Shown here: positions 8,042 to 16,694 of the stretch, one piece after another | How the letters are laid out: each line of letters starts with the position of its first letter | How positions within the stretch are numbered: position 1 is the first letter of the stretch | DNA from: Myxococcales bacterium UBA1660 | Lineage (GTDB): Bacteria > Myxococcota_A > Polyangia > Polyangiales > Houyiibacteriaceae | NCBI GenBank assembly: GCA_002320815.1 | Contig: DCLA01000072.1 | Coordinates: 62,001-126,000 of the forward strand | Direction of reading: 5' to 3' | Length of the DNA: 64,000 bases | The notes under the pieces: generated by a model | The model's input: only the letters and a program-made list of their open reading frames with translations | Databases searched by the model: none | Told to the model about the DNA's origin: nothing | Made by a program: the position numbers and the translations under genes

Positions 8042-8204
8042 GGCCGGGTCGGGGGTGGGGGGGTCCCCGGCGTATCCGTCTCGCGTAGCGACCGGCCGCA
8101 GGCCGGTCGCGAGCGACCGACGGAAAGTGAGGGACTCGGTCGCTCCCGCAGGGAGCGTCCGACCCCGAACGGTAGCCGGGGACCCCCCCACCCCCGACCC
8201 GGCC
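8042..8204. repeat. 163-bp inverted-repeat element with three internal hairpins
   Basis: Perfect 30-bp inverted arms (8042-8071 and 8175-8204) enclose 103 bp. Inside are a 10-bp stem (8088-8097/8101-8110, loop GCA), a 10-bp stem (8111-8120/8136-8145) and a 7-bp stem (8141-8147/8151-8157, loop GCA). The second and third stems share 8141-8145, so they are alternatives. Arms contain long G and C runs. No clear target-site duplication is seen at its ends. It could be a small non-autonomous element, a structured RNA or a cruciform site. Confidence 0.75.
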
Positions 8205-8214
8205 GGGTGCCACC

Positions 8215-8281
8215 AAAAGACGACAAAGACGACGATCGTCCCCGAAGCGCGCGAAAAGACGACAAAGACGACGATCGTCCC
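8215..8281. repeat. Two 28-bp direct repeats, 39-bp period
   Basis: Identical copies at 8215-8242 and 8254-8281 begin AAAAGACGACAAAGACGACG and end in GATCGTCCC, so each holds the palindrome GACGATCGTC. They lie just beyond the 163-bp inverted repeat. A related GGGGACGACGAGCGTCCCC hairpin follows downstream (about 8310-8328). Confidence 0.85.
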
Positions 8282-8351
8282 TGGGATCACCCAGCGTGGA
8301 ATTGAAAACGGGGACGACGAGCGTCCCCGAGGGTCCCGAAGAGGGAGAGGG

Positions 8352-9068
8352 TCAGCGAGCCGCGAAGGCGCTGTCGGCGGCCGCCTGCGGCTCGACCGCG
8401 ACGATCCGGAGACCCTCGATGAGCCCACGCAGGTGGTCCTCTCCGAGGAAGGACCACACCTGGTACACGCAGCCCTGACCACCGACGCTGATGGTGGCGC
8501 TGGCCACACCGTCCTCGCTGACGATCTCGGTGAAGCTCCCGTCCGCGTAGGTCGGGGCGGGGGCGGCGTCGGTGTCCTCGTCGTTGAGGGAGTCCACCGG
8601 CATGCTGGTCCCGGCGACGCCGAAGGCGCTGCGGCCGCAGCGGCGGCAGGTGTCGCCGCTCTCGCTCACGCCGGGCGCGCCGGCCTGGTCGAACTCGAAG
8701 GCCCAGCCGCCGTCCAAGGTGCTGGCGCGGGCGCCGGTGGCCCCGGCGGGCACGAGCGGCGCGCACCACCCGTTGTTCTCGGCGGAGGTCCAGGCGCCCA
8801 GGAGGGCGGCGTCGGCGTCGGCGGCCGCGAGGGCCTCGGAGGACCAGGGCGCGTCCGGCAGGCCGGCGAGCTCCTCGGCGGAGTACGCCGGCAGGATGAA
8901 GTCCGCCGGTGCCTCGGCGCGCGCGACGGGCGTCGCCGCCTCGGTCTCGCTGCCGGCCGCGGCCGTGGCCACGCTCGGGTTCTCGAAGCTCGCGGTCTCG
9001 GTCGTGCTGGTGCCGCACGCCGCCATCCCCATCGCCAGAACGATGGCCCCAATGCTGCTCTTACGCAT
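8352..9068 (-). CDS. Putative lipoprotein of unknown function
   Basis: 238 residues, with a good ribosome site (GGAGG seven bases before the ATG at 9066-9068). The signal sequence ends in lipobox MAAC (about residues 15-18), followed by an Ala/Thr/Glu linker. The mature part has five cysteines, with NGWCAPLV, TCRRCG and GQGCVYQVW conserved-looking, so one or two disulfides are likely. A sequence around DGGWAFEFDQAG and SGDTCRRCGRSAFGVAG looks like a small beta-rich domain. No known family recognised. It has its own promoter region upstream (9069-9178) and ends into the repeat island. Confidence 0.8.
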   Translation of the reverse strand: MRKSSIGAIVLAMGMAACGTSTTETASFENPSVATAAAGSETEAATPVARAEAPADFILPAYSAEELAGLPDAPWSSEALAAADADAALLGAWTSAENNGWCAPLVPAGATGARASTLDGGWAFEFDQAGAPGVSESGDTCRRCGRSAFGVAGTSMPVDSLNDEDTDAAPAPTYADGSFTEIVSEDGVASATISVGGQGCVYQVWSFLGEDHLRGLIEGLRIVAVEPQAAADSAFAAR

Positions 9069-9178
9069 GTCTTCCTCCGGATCGGCGTCGCCTGGCTTCG
9101 CCCGCCAGCGCGTCGTCCGAGAAGAGCCCTACATGAGGGGGGATCCAGGGCGCAAAAAAGTGGCGAGGGGCGGGTCGT

Positions 9179-9853
9179 TCAGAGGCCGCCGGTGGCGATG
9201 AGCCAGGCCAGCGTGGCGAGCGCCCAGGCCTCGAGGAGGACCCCATTGCGCACGAGCTTCTCGACCAGGCGGCCGTCCCGGTCGCGGATCACCGTCGGCG
9301 CGTGGCCCAGCGTTCGCCCCTGCCGATAGGGACCGTTCCCCGCCGCCGTCAGCGTGAGGTCCGGGAGGTAGAGGGTCTCACCGGCGGCACATCCGGTGGG
9401 CCACTCCGCGAGGAGGTAGCGGCAATGGGCTCCCTGGAGCTCGGGCTGCTCGTGGGTCCCGCCCAAGACGCCCCCGGCCCAGCGGAACACGACGGCCGCC
9501 AGACCCAGATGGAGCACCCCGGCCACGGCGCTGGCGCCCACGCCGACCAGCAGGAACTCCGCGTCCGGCACCCGGAGACCAGGCGGCGCGAGCAGGAGCC
9601 CCAGCGCGATGAGCGGCACCAGCGGGCCGACCCCGCGCTCGGCGCTGGGTACCAGACCGCGCGGCGCGCGGCCCACGTGGGCGACGAGCGCCATGCTCAC
9701 GATCACCAGCGCGAGGGTCCGGAAGAGCCATAGGTCGCCCGTCTGGGCGGACGGGGTCAGCCGAAGCATGCGGTCGAGCGCGACGAAGCCGATCCACGCC
9801 GGCCAGAGCGCCAGGGCCTGAAGCAGCGCGAGCAGCCCACCGGGTCGCCGCAT
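9179..9853 (-). CDS. Integral membrane protein of unknown function
   Basis: 224 residues from the ATG at 9851-9853, which has GGAGG three bases upstream. A GTG at 9889 is in frame, but its extra codons end in A unusually often. About four or five hydrophobic segments fill the first 135 residues (around LLALLQALALWPAWIGFVAL, LWLFRTLALVIVSMALVAHV, VPLIALGLLLAPPG, and LLVGVGASAVAGVLHLGLAAVVF), and one more closes the C-terminus (LLEAWALATLAWLIATGGL). Between them is a soluble loop with two cysteines (GAHCRYLLAEWPTGCAAG) that probably faces the periplasm. No family recognised. Confidence 0.72.
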   Translation of the reverse strand: MRRPGGLLALLQALALWPAWIGFVALDRMLRLTPSAQTGDLWLFRTLALVIVSMALVAHVGRAPRGLVPSAERGVGPLVPLIALGLLLAPPGLRVPDAEFLLVGVGASAVAGVLHLGLAAVVFRWAGGVLGGTHEQPELQGAHCRYLLAEWPTGCAAGETLYLPDLTLTAAGNGPYRQGRTLGHAPTVIRDRDGRLVEKLVRNGVLLEAWALATLAWLIATGGL

Positions 9854-9940
9854 CCACCTCCGTGCCAGGTCGCTCGCTCGCACTCCCACAACTTGCCAGA
9901 CCGCGCCGGGACCGGCACGGCCTCCCGTCGTCTTGCGCGC

Positions 9941-9981
9941 TGTCTACCGCGTGGTAGACAGTGTTCGACCGCTCGGTAGAG
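9941..9981 (+). promoter_or_regulatory. Palindromic TetR operator
   Basis: TGTCTACC and GGTAGACA (9941-9948, 9953-9960) form a perfect 8-bp inverted repeat around GCGT. A weaker copy (GACC GCTC GGTAG, about 9967-9979) follows directly, and the regulator starts at 9995. The position immediately upstream of a TetR gene fits autorepression and control of the acyl-CoA dehydrogenase behind it (inference). Confidence 0.7.
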
Positions 9982-9994
9982 AGCGCCGCACCCC

Positions 9995-10630
9995 ATGGCC
10001 ACCCCCGACGTCCGCGCTCAGCTCCTCGCCGCAGCCACCCGGCTCTTCGCCGCCCGGGGCTTCGAGGGCACCTCCCTGCAGGCCATCGCCGCCGCGGTGG
10101 GGATCCGGAAGCCGAGCCTGCTCTACCACTTCGGATCGAAGGAAGAGCTGCGGCAGGCGGTGCTCGACGACCTGCTGGCCCGCTGGAACCAGGTGCTCCC
10201 GGAGCTCCTGATGGCCGCCGCCGAGCGGGACCGCTTCGACGGGGTCCTCGACGCGATGACCGACTTCTTCCTGGACGACCCCGACCGCGCGCGGCTCCTG
10301 GTCCGCGAGACCCTCGACCGACCGGAAGACGTGCGCGACCGGCTGGAGCGCTACGTGCGCCCCTGGGTCGCGGTCGCCCTGAACCAGCTGAAGGCCGCCA
10401 AGAGCGAGGGCCAGGTCCATCCCCGGGCCGACCTCGCCGCCTACGTGGTGCACCTGGTGCAGCTCGTGGTGGGTTCGATCGCGGTCATGGACACCCTGGT
10501 CGCGTTGCTCCCCGAGGGCGACGTGGACCGCCGCGAGCGGCTCCGGACGGAGCTGCGTCGCATGGCCAAGGCGGGGCTCTTCGTCCCGCGCGCGGCCGCC
10601 CCGAAGCAGTACGAGGTGGCCGCGGAGTAG
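9995..10630 (+). CDS. TetR/AcrR family transcriptional regulator
   Basis: 211 residues. The DNA-binding domain (about 6-52) has the classic pattern LLAAATRLFAARGFEGTSLQ followed by IAAAVGIRKPSLLYHFGSKEEL. The C-terminal half is helical, contains FLDDPDRARLLVRETLDRPE and has the hydrophobic stretch AAYVVHLVQLVVGSIAVMDTLVALL, which likely forms the ligand pocket or dimer interface. It is preceded by a strong palindrome (9941-9960) and followed after 20 bp by an acyl-CoA dehydrogenase. By analogy with FadR-type TetR repressors it probably senses acyl-CoA, but that is inference. Confidence 0.93.
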   Translation: MATPDVRAQLLAAATRLFAARGFEGTSLQAIAAAVGIRKPSLLYHFGSKEELRQAVLDDLLARWNQVLPELLMAAAERDRFDGVLDAMTDFFLDDPDRARLLVRETLDRPEDVRDRLERYVRPWVAVALNQLKAAKSEGQVHPRADLAAYVVHLVQLVVGSIAVMDTLVALLPEGDVDRRERLRTELRRMAKAGLFVPRAAAPKQYEVAAE

Positions 10631-10650
10631 CGGCCTCGAGAGGACGGATC

Positions 10651-12573
10651 ATGGCGAGCTTCTATGACGACAACGAAGACCTCCGCTGGTACGTGGACAC
10701 GGGGATCGACTGGGCCCCGCTCATCGAGCTCACCGAGCGCCGCTTCGCCGACGCCGACGGCCCCCAGGACGCCGCGGAGGCGCTCGAGCTCTACCGCGAC
10801 GTGCTCCAGATGATCGGCGAGTTCGTCCCCGCGGAGATCGCGCCCCACGGCGCGGCGATCGACCGCGAAGGCGTCGAGCTCGTCGACGGCGAGGTGGTCT
10901 TCCCGCCGCGCCTCCAGAAGATCTTCGACCAGATCCGCGACCTCGAGCTCCACGGCCTCTGCGTTCCCCGCGAGCTCGGCGGGACCAACGCGCCGATGCT
11001 CCTCTACTTCCTGGTGTCCGAGATGATCGGCCGCGCCGACGTGTCGGTGATGGCCCACCACGGGTTCCACGGCGGCATGGCGATGGCGGCGCTGATCTTC
11101 TCCATCCGCGAGGGGACCACCACCATCGATCCCGAGACCGGGCGGATCACCGAGACCCGCTTCCGGCAGATGATCGACGAGATCGTCCGCGGCGAGGCCT
11201 GGGGCTGCATGGACATCACCGAGCCCGACGCCGGCTCGGACATGGCCGCGCTCCGCGCCACCGCCGAGCAGGACGAGGACGGCAACTGGTTCGTCACCGG
11301 CGAGAAGATCTTCATCACCAGCGGCCACGGAAAGTGGCACTTCGTCATCGCCCGCACCGAGGACGCCGACGATCCCGAGGACCCGATGGCCGGCCTCGCC
11401 GGGCTCTCCTTCTTCCTGGTGCCCACCTACCACGAGGAGAACGGCGAGCGGACCCGGGTGGTCGAGCTCACCCGCGTGGAAGAGAAGATGGGTCACCACG
11501 GCTCGGCCACCTGCGGCCTGCTCTTCGACCGGGCTCCGGCGCAGCTCATCGGCCAGCGCGGCGAGGGCTTCAAGCACATGCTGACCCTGATGAACAACGC
11601 CCGGGTCGGGGTGGGCTTCGAGTGCCTGGGCTTGGCCGAAGCAGCCTGGCGCGCGGCCAAGGCCTACGCCGCCGAGCGCGGCTCGATGGGCAAGACCATC
11701 GACCGCCACGAGATGATCGCCGACATGCTCGACGAGATGGAGGCGGACATCGTCGCCATGCGCGCCCTGGCGGTCACCGCCGGGTACTCGGAAGAGATCG
11801 CGCAGAAGCTCCTCCTGGCCCTGGACCACACCGGGAACTTCACCGCCGAGGAGCGCGCCGCTGCCGAGCGCGAGATGAAGAAGCGCCAGCGCATCGCGCG
11901 TCGCCTGACGCCGCTGCTGAAGTACTGGGGCGCGGAGAAAGCGGTGGAGATCACCCGCCGCGCCATCCAGATCCACGGCGGCAACGGCTACATCGACGAG
12001 TACGGCGTCGAGAAGCTGATGCGCGACGCGATGGTGATGCCCATCTACGAGGGCACCAGCCAGATCCAGGCGCTGATGGCGATGAAGGACACCCTGGGCG
12101 CCATCCTCAAGAACCCGCGCCGCTTCGTGCAGAAGTCGGCCCAGGCGCGCTGGCTGGCCATCAGCGGCCGCGACCCGCTGGAGCGCCGCGTGGCCAAGCT
12201 GCAGGCGCTCTCCTACGGCGTGCAGCAGCAGCTCGTGATGCGCACCGCGGGCGACAAGGTGAAGGGGCTCCAGGGCAAGCCGCTCACCGAGTGGCCGGAC
12301 CGCTTCCTGAAGCAGTGGAACCCCAAGCGCGACTTCGCCTTCGCGATGCTCCACGCCGAGCGCCTGATCCGCATCCTCACCGACGTGGCCGTGGCCGAGC
12401 TCCTCTGGCGCCAGGCCCGGGACCACGAGGAGCGTCGCCCGCTCCTCGAGCGGCACCTGGAGCGGGCGGAGGTGCGCTGCGCGAACCTGGAGCGGGAGAT
12501 CCTCCAGACCGGCGACCGGCTCCTGGCGAAGCTGGGCCGCATCCCCGCCCCGGTAGCCGAAGCCGCCGAGTGA
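10651..12573 (+). CDS. Acyl-CoA dehydrogenase, long (640-residue) form
   Basis: FAD enzyme that introduces the trans-2 double bond in acyl-CoA, first step of beta-oxidation. Start chosen at 10651 with GAGGA upstream, 20 bp after the TetR stop. Visible family signs: MDITEPDAGSDMAALRATAE (FAD/substrate signature), ITSGHGKWHFVIART, the NNARVGVGFECLGLAE helix region, the IHGGNGYIDEYGVEKLMRDA segment, and the catalytic base in IYEGTSQIQ (E467). Typical enzymes are about 380 residues. This one carries a C-terminal extension of about 150 residues, as in FadE5-like or AidB-related branches. It is probably controlled by the upstream TetR. Confidence 0.94.
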   Translation: MASFYDDNEDLRWYVDTGIDWAPLIELTERRFADADGPQDAAEALELYRDVLQMIGEFVPAEIAPHGAAIDREGVELVDGEVVFPPRLQKIFDQIRDLELHGLCVPRELGGTNAPMLLYFLVSEMIGRADVSVMAHHGFHGGMAMAALIFSIREGTTTIDPETGRITETRFRQMIDEIVRGEAWGCMDITEPDAGSDMAALRATAEQDEDGNWFVTGEKIFITSGHGKWHFVIARTEDADDPEDPMAGLAGLSFFLVPTYHEENGERTRVVELTRVEEKMGHHGSATCGLLFDRAPAQLIGQRGEGFKHMLTLMNNARVGVGFECLGLAEAAWRAAKAYAAERGSMGKTIDRHEMIADMLDEMEADIVAMRALAVTAGYSEEIAQKLLLALDHTGNFTAEERAAAEREMKKRQRIARRLTPLLKYWGAEKAVEITRRAIQIHGGNGYIDEYGVEKLMRDAMVMPIYEGTSQIQALMAMKDTLGAILKNPRRFVQKSAQARWLAISGRDPLERRVAKLQALSYGVQQQLVMRTAGDKVKGLQGKPLTEWPDRFLKQWNPKRDFAFAMLHAERLIRILTDVAVAELLWRQARDHEERRPLLERHLERAEVRCANLEREILQTGDRLLAKLGRIPAPVAEAAE

Positions 12574-12706
12574 TCGAACCGACCCCGTGGGGGGCCGCTC
12601 GTTCCCTCCCCCGAGCGCACCACGGCACTCTCCGCGCGGCCCGTCCGTCCTCCCCCGGGCGGGCCGCCGCGGACCTTTTCTCTGCGGCGTACTACGCTGC
12701 TCGGCG

Positions 12707-13267
12707 ATGTACGCCGGCCACCTCGACTTCGCGCATCCGCTGATCCGCACCCTCGACGACGCGCTGCCGCCCGCGCTCTGCGCGGCCTACGTGGCGCGCA
12801 TCGAAGACGCGGCGGAGCCCGAGCAGGCGCCCATCGTGGGCAAGGACCTGCGGCCCGCCATCGAGCTGGAGACGCGCAACAACACGCGCGTCATGTGGGA
12901 CGACCCCGCCGAGGCGGAGAGCCTCTTGGCTCGGGTGCGCGACCACGTGCCGGCGACCTTCCACGAGCAGCGGCTCCATGGCGCCAACCCGCGGCTGCGG
13001 CTCTACCGCTACGCACCCGGGCAGAAGCACGGCGTGCACTGGGACACCGAGGTGGAGCTCCCCGGCGGGGTGCGCAGTCGGATGACCCTGGTGTTCTATC
13101 TGGACCACGACTTCGAGGGCGGTCAGACGGATTTCCCGGAGCTCGGCGAACGCATCGAGCCGCGCGCCGGCCGGGCGCTCGTCTTCCAGCACCGGGTGCT
13201 CCACTCGGCGATGCCGGTCACCCGCGGCGTGAAGCACGTGCTGCGAACCGACATCCTCTACCGCTGA
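12707..13267 (+). CDS. 2-oxoglutarate/Fe(II)-dependent oxygenase (prolyl 4-hydroxylase-like)
   Basis: 186 residues. The iron facial triad is readable as HWD (H111, D113) and H166 in HSAM, with K176 as the likely 2OG-binding basic residue ten positions later. The segment LRLYRYAPGQKHGVHWDTE and the strand MTLVFYLDHDFEGGQTDFP are typical of the P4H/2OG-FeII superfamily. It hydroxylates a protein side chain or small molecule using O2. The substrate is unknown. The start at 12707 is the only ATG consistent with the domain; no strong ribosome site precedes it. The last codons are echoed by a 15-bp repeat (CCTCTACCGCTGA twice, around 13254-13281). Confidence 0.88.
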   Translation: MYAGHLDFAHPLIRTLDDALPPALCAAYVARIEDAAEPEQAPIVGKDLRPAIELETRNNTRVMWDDPAEAESLLARVRDHVPATFHEQRLHGANPRLRLYRYAPGQKHGVHWDTEVELPGGVRSRMTLVFYLDHDFEGGQTDFPELGERIEPRAGRALVFQHRVLHSAMPVTRGVKHVLRTDILYR

Positions 13268-13289
13268 CCCTCTACCGCTGAGCCGCTAC

Positions 13290-13312
13290 GGCCGAGCGCC
13301 GCTCGCTCGGCC
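13290..13312. terminator. Bidirectional hairpin terminator
   Basis: GGCCGAGCG and CGCTCGGCC form a perfect 9-bp stem with loop CCGCT, between convergent stops at 13267 and 13360. No T-run follows, so it may act with Rho or simply protect the 3' ends. Confidence 0.6.
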
Positions 13313-13359
13313 GGCGTGGATGTCGGCGGTGCCGGCCCCGAACGGCTCGCGCGCTCGCG

Positions 13360-14280
13360 CTACTTCCCGCGCTTGCGGTGGTCGCGGATGAGCCCCTCCT
13401 GCATCGTCGAGGCGACCAGGACTCCGTTTCGGGTGAACCACCGGCCCTGGCTCAGACCGCGGGCGCCCTGCGCCGAGGGCGCCTCCAGGTCGTAGAGGAG
13501 CCAGTCGTCGAAGCGGAAGGGGCGGTGGAACCACATCGCGTGGTCCAGGCTGGCGACCTGCATCCCCGGGTTCAGCCAGGTCACTCCGTGGGGCAGGAGC
13601 GTGGTGCCCAGGAGGTGGAAGTCCGAGGCGTAGGCCAGGAGGTACTGGTGGATCGAACCGTCGCCGGGCACCGGGCCGTTGGCGCGGAACCAGACCTGCT
13701 TGGCCGGCTGGTCGACCTTGGGGTTCATGGGATCGACCGGCGCCACCGGGCGCACCTCGATGGGTCGCTCGGCGACCACGCGCTCGCGCAGGGCGGCGGG
13801 GAAGCTCTCGCGCACCTTCTCCGGCAGCCGGGCGAGGTAGCGCTCCCCCAGCTCCCGCTCGCCCATGAGCTCGTCGGGGTCGGGGACCTCGGGCATCGTC
13901 GGCTGCTGGTGATCGAAGCCGTCCTCGAGGATCTGGAACGAGGCCGCGAGGTTGAAGATGGCCTTCCCGTTCTGCACCGCGACCACCCGGCGGGTGGTGA
14001 AGCTGTTGCCGTCCCGGATGGGGTCCACCATGTAGACGATGGGTTCCTTGGCGTCGCCGGGGCGCAGGAAGTAGCCGTGGAGGGAGTGCACGCTGCGCCC
14101 CTCGGGAACGGTCTGCTCCGCGGCCGACAGGGCCTGACCGACGACCTGGCCTCCGAAGACCCGGCCCCAGCCGAGGTCCTGGCTCTGGCCGCGGAAGATG
14201 TTCTCCTCGATGCGCTCGAGGCGGAGGATGTCGATCAGCTCGCGGATGAGCGAGCCGGGCGCGGGGGAAGCATCGGTCAT
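13360..14280 (-). CDS. tesB: Acyl-CoA thioesterase II (TesB family)
   Basis: 306 residues from ATG 14278-14280 with AGGA upstream. It hydrolyses medium- and long-chain acyl-CoA to free acid and CoA with a double hot-dog fold. Visible: FRGQSQDLGWGRVFGGQVVGQAL in the N-terminal hot dog, GYFLRPGDAKEPIVYMVDPIRDG, RRVVAVQNGKAIFNLAASFQ, and in the second hot dog SLDHAMWFHRPF (catalytic Asp) and LSQGRWF (catalytic Gln). Length is close to E. coli TesB. It neighbours the acyl-CoA dehydrogenase and likely balances the acyl-CoA pool. The gene is divergent from the DUF4202 gene at 14350, sharing a 69-bp promoter gap. Confidence 0.95.
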   Translation of the reverse strand: MTDASPAPGSLIRELIDILRLERIEENIFRGQSQDLGWGRVFGGQVVGQALSAAEQTVPEGRSVHSLHGYFLRPGDAKEPIVYMVDPIRDGNSFTTRRVVAVQNGKAIFNLAASFQILEDGFDHQQPTMPEVPDPDELMGERELGERYLARLPEKVRESFPAALRERVVAERPIEVRPVAPVDPMNPKVDQPAKQVWFRANGPVPGDGSIHQYLLAYASDFHLLGTTLLPHGVTWLNPGMQVASLDHAMWFHRPFRFDDWLLYDLEAPSAQGARGLSQGRWFTRNGVLVASTMQEGLIRDHRKRGK

Positions 14281-14349
14281 GGTCGATCCTGACGTGCACC
14301 GAGATGCGCCGTGACGCCACCGTTTCCCGGCCGATGCTATCGTCTCGCT

Positions 14350-14934
14350 ATGACCGACCGTCTGACCCGGGCCCACGAGCGCTTCGACGCGATGAACGAA
14401 GAGGACCCCCACTTGGAGGTGGTCAACGGCGCCGAGGTCCCCAAGGAGCTGGTCTACGGTCGCCGGATGTCCAGCCGCCAGGAGCGCTTCGCGCCCGACG
14501 CCCCGGAGACGGTGAAGCTCGCCGTCCGGGCCCAGCACCTCCGGCGCTGGACCCTGCCGCGCTCCGACTTCCCGATGGACCGCGCGGGCTACCTCACCTG
14601 GCGGACCCGCTGCGCGAAGATGCACGCCGACCTGGCCGCGGAGGTCCTCGGCGAGGTCGGGTACGACGAGGACACCGTCGCCCGGGTCCGCAAGCTCCTG
14701 ACCAAGCGCGGGCTCAAGTCGGACCCCGAAGTGCAGATGCTCGAGGACGTCGCCTGCCTGGTCTTCCTGGAGCACTACGCCGCCGACTTCGCCGGTCAGC
14801 ACGAGCACGCCAAGGTCATCGACATCGTGCAGAAGACCTGGGCCAAGATGAGCGACGCCGGCCACGCGGCCGCGCTCGAGCTGCCCCTCGACCCCGGCGT
14901 GAAGGCCGTCGTCGAAGAAGCCCTCGGCGGCTGA
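14350..14934 (+). CDS. DUF4202 family protein
   Basis: 194 residues, full length for the family. Recognisable conserved stretches are VNGAEVPKELVYGRRMS, RAQHLRRWTLPRSDFPMDRA, GYLTWRTRCAKMHADLAAEV, and LKSDPEVQMLEDVACLVFLE, ending with DIVQKTWAKMSDAGHAAALE. The many His, Glu and Asp residues in QHLRRW, KMHAD, LEDVACLVFLEHY suggest an all-helical metal-binding fold of the HD-like type, but activity is not established for this family as far as I know. It is monocistronic and divergent from tesB. Confidence 0.9.
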   Translation: MTDRLTRAHERFDAMNEEDPHLEVVNGAEVPKELVYGRRMSSRQERFAPDAPETVKLAVRAQHLRRWTLPRSDFPMDRAGYLTWRTRCAKMHADLAAEVLGEVGYDEDTVARVRKLLTKRGLKSDPEVQMLEDVACLVFLEHYAADFAGQHEHAKVIDIVQKTWAKMSDAGHAAALELPLDPGVKAVVEEALGG

Positions 14935-14974
14935 GCGCGTGACGAGCCCTTCGGCGCGCCCTGAAGGAAAGCGC

Positions 14975-15006
14975 AGGCCCCGGAGTCCTCGTGGACCCCG
15001 GGGCCT
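14975..15006. terminator. Bidirectional hairpin terminator
   Basis: AGGCCCCGG (14975-14983) pairs with CCGGGGCCT (14998-15006), and GTCC/GGAC can pair inside around TCGT. It lies between the DUF4202 stop and the convergent EF-Tu remnant. Confidence 0.65.
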
Positions 15007-15015
15007 ACACCGGTC

Positions 15016-16112
<1,097 letters not shown>

Positions 16113-16244
16113 TCAGCGTCGATACGTCGGGGACTCGGCTGCGCGGAGACGGACGAGGGCTGACACCGAGGTGGTGCAGCGCAGTTCGTCTCGTGTGCGC
16201 AGGCGGGTCATCGCGGGCTCAGGTGCGTCCGCGGGGCCGGGTCG

Positions 16245-16694
16245 TCAACCCCCGCGGTGTTCGGGCGGCGGGATCGAGTAGGTGACCGAGGCGTTGGCCA
16301 CCAGTACGTCGTCGGCGAAGAGCTCGACGGCGGTGACCGCGAGGCGCTTGCCCAGCTTGAGCATCCGGGCCTCGGCCTCGATGCGGCCGAGCTCGGGCTT
16401 GCGGAAGAAGTCGATGTGCAGGTTGGTGGTCACCGTCAGCGCCACCGGGCCGATGAGGCTCAGGATGCAGAAGTAGGCCGCGGTGTCCGCCAGGGTCATC
16501 AGGGTGGGGCCGCTGACGGTGTTGCCCGGCCGTAGGTGCATCTCGCCGGGTTCCTGCAGGCGGATCCGGCAGCGACCCTCGCCGACGCGCAGGGTGCGCG
16601 AGAAGCCGTGGGCCGCCGGGAAGTGATCGCGCACGAAGCCGTCGATGGCCTCGGGCGTCATCACGTGTTCGTAGGTCTCCGATCGTTCAGCCAC
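16245..16694 (-). CDS. PaaI-family hot-dog thioesterase
   Basis: 149 residues from a GTG (16692-16694) that overlaps the upstream OPT transporter stop by 8 bp; an ATG at residue 12 is an alternative. The conserved 4HBT signature is NTVSGPTLMTLADTAAYFCI, and the strand TTNLHIDFFRKPELGRIEAEARMLKLGKRL follows. In this family the catalytic Asp lies in the LADTAA helix. It hydrolyses acyl- or aryl-CoA thioesters in the cytosol. The substrate is unknown. Coupling to the OPT gene is translational, but a functional link is not obvious. Confidence 0.88.
   Translation of the reverse strand: MAERSETYEHVMTPEAIDGFVRDHFPAAHGFSRTLRVGEGRCRIRLQEPGEMHLRPGNTVSGPTLMTLADTAAYFCILSLIGPVALTVTTNLHIDFFRKPELGRIEAEARMLKLGKRLAVTAVELFADDVLVANASVTYSIPPPEHRGG

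Larger units (their letters stand above)
7568..8351. other. Repeat-rich non-coding island
   Basis: These 784 bp between two minus-strand genes hold no gene I can support. They contain a 44-bp tandem array (7606-7747), scattered GAGCGAGCGAAGCG motifs (about 7780-7900), G+C-rich hairpins, a 30-bp inverted repeat with hairpins in its loop (8042-8204) and a pair of direct repeats (8215-8281). Open frames here have repeat-driven composition without a convincing start or protein family. Confidence 0.7.

Noticed and set aside
7568..8351. tRNA or rRNA genes in the non-coding island
   Set aside because: Hairpins here do not form a cloverleaf, and no TTCGA-type T-loop or rRNA signature was seen.
8013..9329. 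Plus-strand open frame through the repeat island and beyond
   Set aside because: It reads through hairpins and then antisense to a lipoprotein gene that has a good ribosome site and lipobox.
16116..16244. Small open frame (about 32 codons, begins MTRLRTRDEL) on the minus strand before the EF-Tu relic
   Set aside because: Too short, no ribosome site, no family; it is probably decayed sequence.
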